Positions 6,894 to 10,869 of a stretch of 10,869 bases of DNA are shown piece after piece (within the stretch, counting starts at the first letter, position 1; every line of letters starts with the position of its first letter). This DNA comes from Methanobacteriota archaeon (GTDB lineage: Archaea > Hydrothermarchaeota > Hydrothermarchaeia > Hydrothermarchaeales > SZUA-236). Location: the NCBI GenBank assembly GCA_003230355.1, contig QIDD01000014.1:1-10869 (forward strand), written 5' to 3'. The translations under genes were made by a program, and so were the position numbers. Under the pieces are notes generated by a model. It did no database searches. It had not been told where the DNA came from and saw only the letters and a program-made list of their open reading frames with translations.

Positions 6894-8460
6894 ATCCTGT
6901 GAAAAATTTTCTGTGACTCTCCTGATACAGCAGAACGTATCTGGGCCGCTCCCTGTAATATTTCAGAACCCTTGGAATATCCGCGGGGCTCTGGCTGTAG
7001 TCTAAAAAGATATATGTTTTTTCAGTGTAACTTGGGTATTTACCACCGAAAAGCACCACCACCGAACCTTCGGGCGCAACGGTTTCAAAGGCAAGTGCCG
7101 CCTGGGCTACACCCCTTCGGTTTTCGCCTTCAAGCCTTGTTGTTGAAACTGCTGTGAAGATAGACATGCCGATTCCGATTATTAGAAGTGCGGTGAGCGC
7201 TTTTTTACCCCTGCCCGATGAGTACTTTTTCTCAAGCAGGACGTGCCAGAGTATGAAGATAAGGGATGCTAGACCTATTACAATGCTTGCAAGCTTCACC
7301 GAGGGGTGCGGCGCGTGCAGTAGGGCAAGTGCTGCAGCCAGCAGGACGGATGCAGCCAGCAGGACTCTTCTATTAAGATTCAATTGCAATATTGGGATGA
7401 TGGCCAGAAAGGCGATGAGAGGCATTATGTCGGTGAGAAGGCGCATGTTATGTGCCAGTCCGCCAAGGCTCCAGGTCCCGCTGATGAAAATTATGAATGC
7501 AGCAATTGAGGCAAGAATCGTCGCGGTCTCAGCACGCATATGCCTTTTCTCATTCCAAAGCATGCCGGCGCCGAGCACTGCGAAGACCAGAAAGGGCGAT
7601 GTTTCAATCAGAGACGACTTGTTATATGTGTATTCAAGCCCTGGGAAAAAGGTGTAGTGGATGATGTTTGTTACAAGCGTCTTCGGGAGCTGGGAAATGT
7701 TGAATGTGCTTAAGCCTATTTCTGCATTTAATATCGTCATTGCGCTTGTGAAGGGGGATCCGAAGGCAGCTGTATTATAGGTGAGAAGCGGGAGCAGTCC
7801 AACCAGCGCGCCTGCCAGGAGTAGAGGGACCTTTCCCCGCGCCCGCTTGAATTGATAGGGCAGAAAAAAGATAAATGGCACAACAGCTGTGTAGCGGGTT
7901 GTTATGGCAAGGCCGATTGCCAGGCCTGCCAGCGTCGGCCTGCCTTTGAAGAGCATGTGAAAGCCGAGCAGAATAAGAAGCGCCGCCGTGATGTGGCTCC
8001 ACTGGCTTACGGAATAGTTCAAAAGCTGCGTTGCTGCAATGGGCAAAAGCGCCCATGAAAAACCCTGCGTTTCAGGATAAAAATGCTTTGTAAAGTGGTA
8101 GAAAACCACTGTGAGCAGCGCCGTAAAAAAGATGTTCGCAAGCTGCATCCCCTTGATTCCGAAGACTCTGTAAAAAGGCGCTGCAAGAAGCGGGTAGCCC
8201 GGAGGAAACACCGAGTAAATCCTGCCACCTGACACAACGCTGAAATGGGCACGGTGAAGGTCTGAACCAGTCAGCGGGTAGTCAGATTTAAAATCAAGCC
8301 GTCCCTCAAGGGCGATGGATCTGGTTAGATAGGTGTAGGACTCCTCGTCAACGCTGTAAAAACCGAAGTTAACAAGGGACAGACCGATAAGGATTGTGAG
8401 GAGAAAGAGCACTACCGGTCTTGCACGATTGCCTGATAAAAACCTGCCTTTTTCTGTCAT
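6838..8460 (-). CDS. GT-C membrane glycosyltransferase (PMT_2/ArnT-like)
   Basis: This 540-residue integral membrane protein shows the layout of lipid-linked-sugar glycosyltransferases of the GT-C fold: a short cytoplasmic N-terminus, a first helix at about 16-33, then a first outer loop with the acidic pair D38-E39 (YSVDEESY), the position of the catalytic DE motif in this superfamily. A loop motif FPPGYPLLAAPFY follows at 85-97, then about ten further hydrophobic helices and a short soluble C-terminus. The enzyme probably moves a sugar from polyprenyl phosphate to an acceptor outside the membrane; donor and acceptor cannot be deduced. ATG 8460 lies 4 bases after the stop of the GT2 gene, so the two are very likely co-transcribed, with the GT2 product as a plausible donor source. 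The 3' end overlaps the YfhO-like gene on the opposite strand by 56 bases. Confidence 0.85.
   Translation of the reverse strand: MTEKGRFLSGNRARPVVLFLLTILIGLSLVNFGFYSVDEESYTYLTRSIALEGRLDFKSDYPLTGSDLHRAHFSVVSGGRIYSVFPPGYPLLAAPFYRVFGIKGMQLANIFFTALLTVVFYHFTKHFYPETQGFSWALLPIAATQLLNYSVSQWSHITAALLILLGFHMLFKGRPTLAGLAIGLAITTRYTAVVPFIFFLPYQFKRARGKVPLLLAGALVGLLPLLTYNTAAFGSPFTSAMTILNAEIGLSTFNISQLPKTLVTNIIHYTFFPGLEYTYNKSSLIETSPFLVFAVLGAGMLWNEKRHMRAETATILASIAAFIIFISGTWSLGGLAHNMRLLTDIMPLIAFLAIIPILQLNLNRRVLLAASVLLAAALALLHAPHPSVKLASIVIGLASLIFILWHVLLEKKYSSGRGKKALTALLIIGIGMSIFTAVSTTRLEGENRRGVAQAALAFETVAPEGSVVVLFGGKYPSYTEKTYIFLDYSQSPADIPRVLKYYRERPRYVLLYQESHRKFFTGFNLSQTPLSDLYKISEAE
7333..7365. repeat. Two-unit direct repeat, 18-base period
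   Basis: TGCAGCCAGCAGGAC occurs at 7333-7347 and again at 7351-7365. The period is 18 bases, exactly six codons, and it falls inside the GT-C gene, where it encodes the repeated helix segment VLLAAS/VLLAAA. It looks like a small in-frame tandem duplication in a transmembrane helix. Confidence 0.75.
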
Positions 8461-8464
8461 ACTC

Positions 8465-9157
8465 CTACCTGAAAAGACGCGTTAGTCTGTATCGATAAAG
8501 CCGGGTGAGATGAATGATGTAGTTCCAATACTCTCTTATGTTGAGCTTGCTTTTGCCGGTGTCGCGGTTTTTGAACGTATAGGGAATCTCCACGGCCCGG
8601 CGGTATCTGCCTTTCACAAGTATTTCAAGCCCGATCTTATAGCCGGCCGGACTTAAGCTTGTGCCATCTAAAACCGCTCTATTTAGAAAGATAAAGCCTG
8701 AAACCGGGTCTTTAACCGGTGTCAGCGGCCGGGCGAGAAGAACTGCACCGCGGGAGGTGATCTTTCGCAGCATGTTCCATCCCTGTATCTCGCCGCCAGG
8801 GATGTATCTGCTCCCGATAGCAACATCTGCTGAGCCCTCAGCTATTGGTGCTATCACTCTGGGCACTGCATCCAGGGGATGGCTGAAATCAGCGTCCATA
8901 ACACCCAATATCCTGCCTTCTGCAGCCTTGAAACCCTCAACAACTGCTGATGCAAGCCCGCGCTCAGACCTGTGAATCACCCTTAGATTCGGATACTTTC
9001 CGCAGAGCCTGTCAGCGATTTTGCCGGTCCCATCCGGCGAGGCGTCGTCCACAATGATAAGCTCAAGGTCCAGTCCCAGGCCAAAGACTCCGCAGACAAG
9101 CGCTTCGATGTTATCTGCCTCATTGTATGTTGGAACCACTATTGAGATTTTTGTCAT
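8465..9157 (-). CDS. Dolichol-phosphate mannosyltransferase-like GT2 enzyme (polyprenyl-P sugar synthase)
   Basis: Family 2 glycosyltransferases of this type transfer a sugar from a nucleotide donor such as GDP-mannose to dolichyl or polyprenyl phosphate on the cytoplasmic side. The 230-residue product carries VVPTYNEADN (7-16), DDASPDGT (37-44), the metal-binding DAD (88-90, in MDADFSHP), GSRYIPGG (115-122), DPVSGF (150-155) and a C-terminal FKNRDTGKSKL (195-205), all typical of DPM1-type enzymes. The length matches the soluble class without added transmembrane anchors. The exact sugar is not certain: glucose- and GlcNAc-type synthases share these motifs. ATG 9157 is supported by GGAG (9165-9168 on the minus strand) with a 7-base spacer. 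The gene is first in a two-gene unit with the GT-C gene and diverges from the tandem GT-C genes. Confidence 0.92.
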   Translation of the reverse strand: MTKISIVVPTYNEADNIEALVCGVFGLGLDLELIIVDDASPDGTGKIADRLCGKYPNLRVIHRSERGLASAVVEGFKAAEGRILGVMDADFSHPLDAVPRVIAPIAEGSADVAIGSRYIPGGEIQGWNMLRKITSRGAVLLARPLTPVKDPVSGFIFLNRAVLDGTSLSPAGYKIGLEILVKGRYRRAVEIPYTFKNRDTGKSKLNIREYWNYIIHLTRLYRYRLTRLFR

Positions 9158-9206
9158 TTTATCTCTCCACGCCGAAACCCTTTGCGATAATAAGGTTATT
9201 TAATGG
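9158..9206. promoter_or_regulatory. Compact divergent promoter between GT2 and GT-C genes
   Basis: The gap is only 49 bases. It contains an AT-rich core (9186-9204) that can be read as TATA-like in both directions: TTATTTAA on the plus strand (9196-9203) and CTTATTAT or TTAAATAA on the minus strand. From the plus-strand box, transcription would start around 9225-9228, matching a leaderless ATG at 9228. On the minus strand a Shine-Dalgarno GGAG lies before ATG 9157. Both promoters appear to share one short AT-rich element. Confidence 0.5.
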
Positions 9207-10673
9207 GTGAAGGGCTTAATAAGGGTTATGAAGCTTCAAGTTTCTGTTTTGTGTAAAAACAGGTGGCTTCTTCTCATCATACTTTTAGCACTTTTTCTGC
9301 GACTCATCGACATCGGCCAGCCATACATCGGCCTAAGCAGCTGGAACGAGGCCCACTACTCCCTTGCGCCGCTGAACTACTTTAAATACGGCCTACTCAC
9401 GCCTATGAACGACTACGGCCTTGACCTGTCCACAACCCCTCTCTTGTACTGGGCGATCTACGCCTCCTACACAGTTTTCGGGGTATCTGAATGGGCGGCG
9501 CGGATTCCAAGCCTGATCTTCGGCCTTATCTCGCTGTTTCTGATATTTCATCTGGCAGAGCGCCTCTACGACCGAGACACCGCCTATCTTGGGACGTTTA
9601 TTGCTGCCACCATGCCTGGAATCATCTATTTCTCAAGAAGCGTGCAGCTTGAAAGCATGACAACCATGTTCGCCCTGGCCGCGGCCCTCTCTCTTTTCAA
9701 CTACGCAGATTCGGATTCAGATAAATGGTTCTGGACGTCAGCGGTCTTTCTATCACTCTCAATTCTCGTGAAATACACATCCATTGTCATTGTGCCCGCG
9801 CTTCTCTGGGTCTGGTTTTACTATGTGAAACGATCAAACCCAAAGGCAAACCATGTCAAGCTCGCAGCATATGTTGTGCTGCCGCTGCTCCCCTCTCTAC
9901 TCTGGATATACTACGGCGCAACAGTTACACCCGCTTTTATGAAGGGCTATTTCTTCCGCCCCGCAGACCCTGCGTTGATTGAGTCGATTTCTCAGGCAGT
10001 CTACAGGGCGTTTTTTGAATTTCTCCCCCTCAATCTGGGCAGGCTCCAATTCTACCTGCTCATATCAGGCATCCCAATACTTGCAGCCAACATAAAAAAA
10101 CAGGGCTTCTTCCTCCTCCTTGGAACTACATGGCTCGCGCTTGTTATCAAGTACCCTCAGACATATATCAACAACTGGTACTATGACTACACCGCGCTCT
10201 ACGCCCTTGCCGTTCTCTCAGGGTACATCCTAACCGTGGTTGTGCGAAGCCTCACACAAGGGGTGTCTGGCAGAAATAAAAAGACCGCCCTTTCACTTCT
10301 CCTCCTTGTGATCTTCCTCGTCAACGCCCAGGGTTACTACACCCCCTTCCACACCTATTTTGCAGACACGAGAGCGGATTTCCAGGCGGCAGGCGAGCCC
10401 GTGCCCTTCTACTCGGCAAGGCTTGTTGCAGAGCAAAACACCGAGCACAAGCCTGTTATGGTTGCCTGGCCTTCAACAATGTACTATGCCGGAGCAGACC
10501 CTGCTTTCGTTTCAGCATTTCACTTTCAGGATGACAAGATCGAGTCATCAATAGCTGAGGGCAGATATGAGTATGTGGCCCTCTACTATCCACTCACAAA
10601 AGAGCTAGCCGATCTTTTAGATGGGAGCGGCTATGAAAAGATCGCACCCAGGGCATGGAGGAAAAGGCCATGA
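9207..10673 (+). CDS. GT-C membrane protein, PMT_2/ArnT-like (paralog 1)
   Basis: A 488-residue multi-spanning protein with the GT-C plan: N-terminal helix (about 20-34), first outer loop with WNEAHYSLAP (46-55), then GLDLSTTPLLYW (71-82), matching the family's conserved PPLxYW-like element, followed by AARIPSLIFG, SRSVQLESMTTMF (143-155), many hydrophobic helices to about residue 360, and a C-terminal soluble part of about 110 residues. The usual catalytic DE pair of the first loop reads N-E (47-48), and the acidic residue expected in the second loop is E149. It therefore may be a divergent enzyme or have altered activity. The start is uncertain: GTG 9207 is the longest, but ATG 9228 (residue 8) fits a leaderless transcript from the TATA-like box at 9196-9203. 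It overlaps the next gene as ATGA. Confidence 0.84.
   Translation: MKGLIRVMKLQVSVLCKNRWLLLIILLALFLRLIDIGQPYIGLSSWNEAHYSLAPLNYFKYGLLTPMNDYGLDLSTTPLLYWAIYASYTVFGVSEWAARIPSLIFGLISLFLIFHLAERLYDRDTAYLGTFIAATMPGIIYFSRSVQLESMTTMFALAAALSLFNYADSDSDKWFWTSAVFLSLSILVKYTSIVIVPALLWVWFYYVKRSNPKANHVKLAAYVVLPLLPSLLWIYYGATVTPAFMKGYFFRPADPALIESISQAVYRAFFEFLPLNLGRLQFYLLISGIPILAANIKKQGFFLLLGTTWLALVIKYPQTYINNWYYDYTALYALAVLSGYILTVVVRSLTQGVSGRNKKTALSLLLLVIFLVNAQGYYTPFHTYFADTRADFQAAGEPVPFYSARLVAEQNTEHKPVMVAWPSTMYYAGADPAFVSAFHFQDDKIESSIAEGRYEYVALYYPLTKELADLLDGSGYEKIAPRAWRKRP
10657..10661 (+). promoter_or_regulatory. Shine-Dalgarno site for the second tandem GT-C gene
   Basis: GGAGG lies 8 bases before ATG 10670, inside the end of the preceding gene. 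It is one of the clearest Shine-Dalgarno sites in the window. It fixes the start of the downstream gene and supports coupled translation through the ATGA overlap. Confidence 0.75.
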
Positions 10674-10869
10674 TCGAGCGCATCAAAGGGTATAAAAATA
10701 TTATTTTAATCACCCTCTTAGGGGTTGCTCTGCGCCTGATTGATATCACCCGGCCATTTTCAGGACTCTACAAATGGAACGAAGGCCACTACGCTGTAAC
10801 TGCTCTGAACTACTTCAGATACGGTCTGCTGCTCCCTGTAAACGAATACGGTGTTGATCTCACAACACC
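10670..10869 (+). CDS. GT-C membrane protein, PMT_2/ArnT-like (paralog 2), cut by right edge
   Basis: The first 66 codons are present and open to the window end. The product begins with a short basic segment and a hydrophobic helix (about 10-22), then repeats the signature of the gene before it: LRLIDI, GLxxWNEGHY, LNYFRYGLL and NEYGVDLTT. About 29 of 47 aligned residues are identical to paralog 1 over this stretch, so the pair arose by tandem duplication. It carries the same N-E in place of D-E in the first outer loop (WNEGHY). ATG 10670 overlaps the upstream stop (ATGA) and has a strong GGAGG ahead of it, so the two are expected to form one transcript. The rest of the protein is outside the window. 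Confidence 0.88.
   Translation, partial: MIERIKGYKNIILITLLGVALRLIDITRPFSGLYKWNEGHYAVTALNYFRYGLLLPVNEYGVDLTT

Noticed and set aside
1-10869. CRISPR arrays, tRNA or rRNA genes, insertion sequences, integrase or attachment sites
   Set aside because: I saw no regularly spaced repeats, no terminal inverted repeats with target duplications, and no transposase or integrase motifs. The non-coding space is limited to two gaps that are explained by the origin and promoters.

Overview
This window is archaeal, and the gene content points to Euryarchaeota or a related lineage that uses the family D DNA polymerase. The evidence is both PolD subunits (DP1 and DP2), an Orc1/Cdc6 initiator, TATA-like promoters, and mixed use of Shine-Dalgarno and non-Shine-Dalgarno starts. 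I cannot resolve the lineage further from the sequence alone.

Left half (1-4324, all minus strand): a compact replication operon read right to left, orc1/cdc6 -> DP1 (polB) -> DP2 (polC). The first two genes overlap by 4 bases (GTGA), and DP1 and DP2 are 7 bases apart. DP2 runs off the left edge, so only its first 532 codons are present and its catalytic core lies outside.

Centre (4317-4652): the only long non-coding stretch. It carries what looks like a chromosomal replication origin. An origin recognition box (ORB) core lies at 4319-4336 on the plus strand. An inverted near-copy (16 of 18 bases) lies at 4502-4519, with the G-rich ends of the two facing each other. A third copy of the dyad part (TTCCA-N-TGGAA) sits between them at 4407-4417. 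The first ORB covers the annotated GTG start of orc1, which suggests autoregulation. The order origin-orc1-DP1-DP2 resembles the arrangement known in Pyrococcus. The genes flanking the origin on both sides point away from it.

Right half (4653-10869): a membrane glycosylation locus. It holds a YfhO-like multi-spanning protein (+), a GT-C (PMT_2/ArnT-like) glycosyltransferase (-), a dolichol-phosphate-mannose-synthase-like GT2 enzyme (-) directly upstream of that GT-C gene, and two tandem paralogous GT-C proteins (+), the second cut by the right edge. A reasonable model is that the GT2 enzyme charges a polyprenyl phosphate with a sugar on the cytoplasmic side and the GT-C proteins use that lipid-linked sugar on the outer face to modify surface glycans, lipids or proteins. 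Actual substrates cannot be read from sequence.

The window is almost fully coding. I found no tRNA, rRNA, CRISPR array, transposase or integrase.
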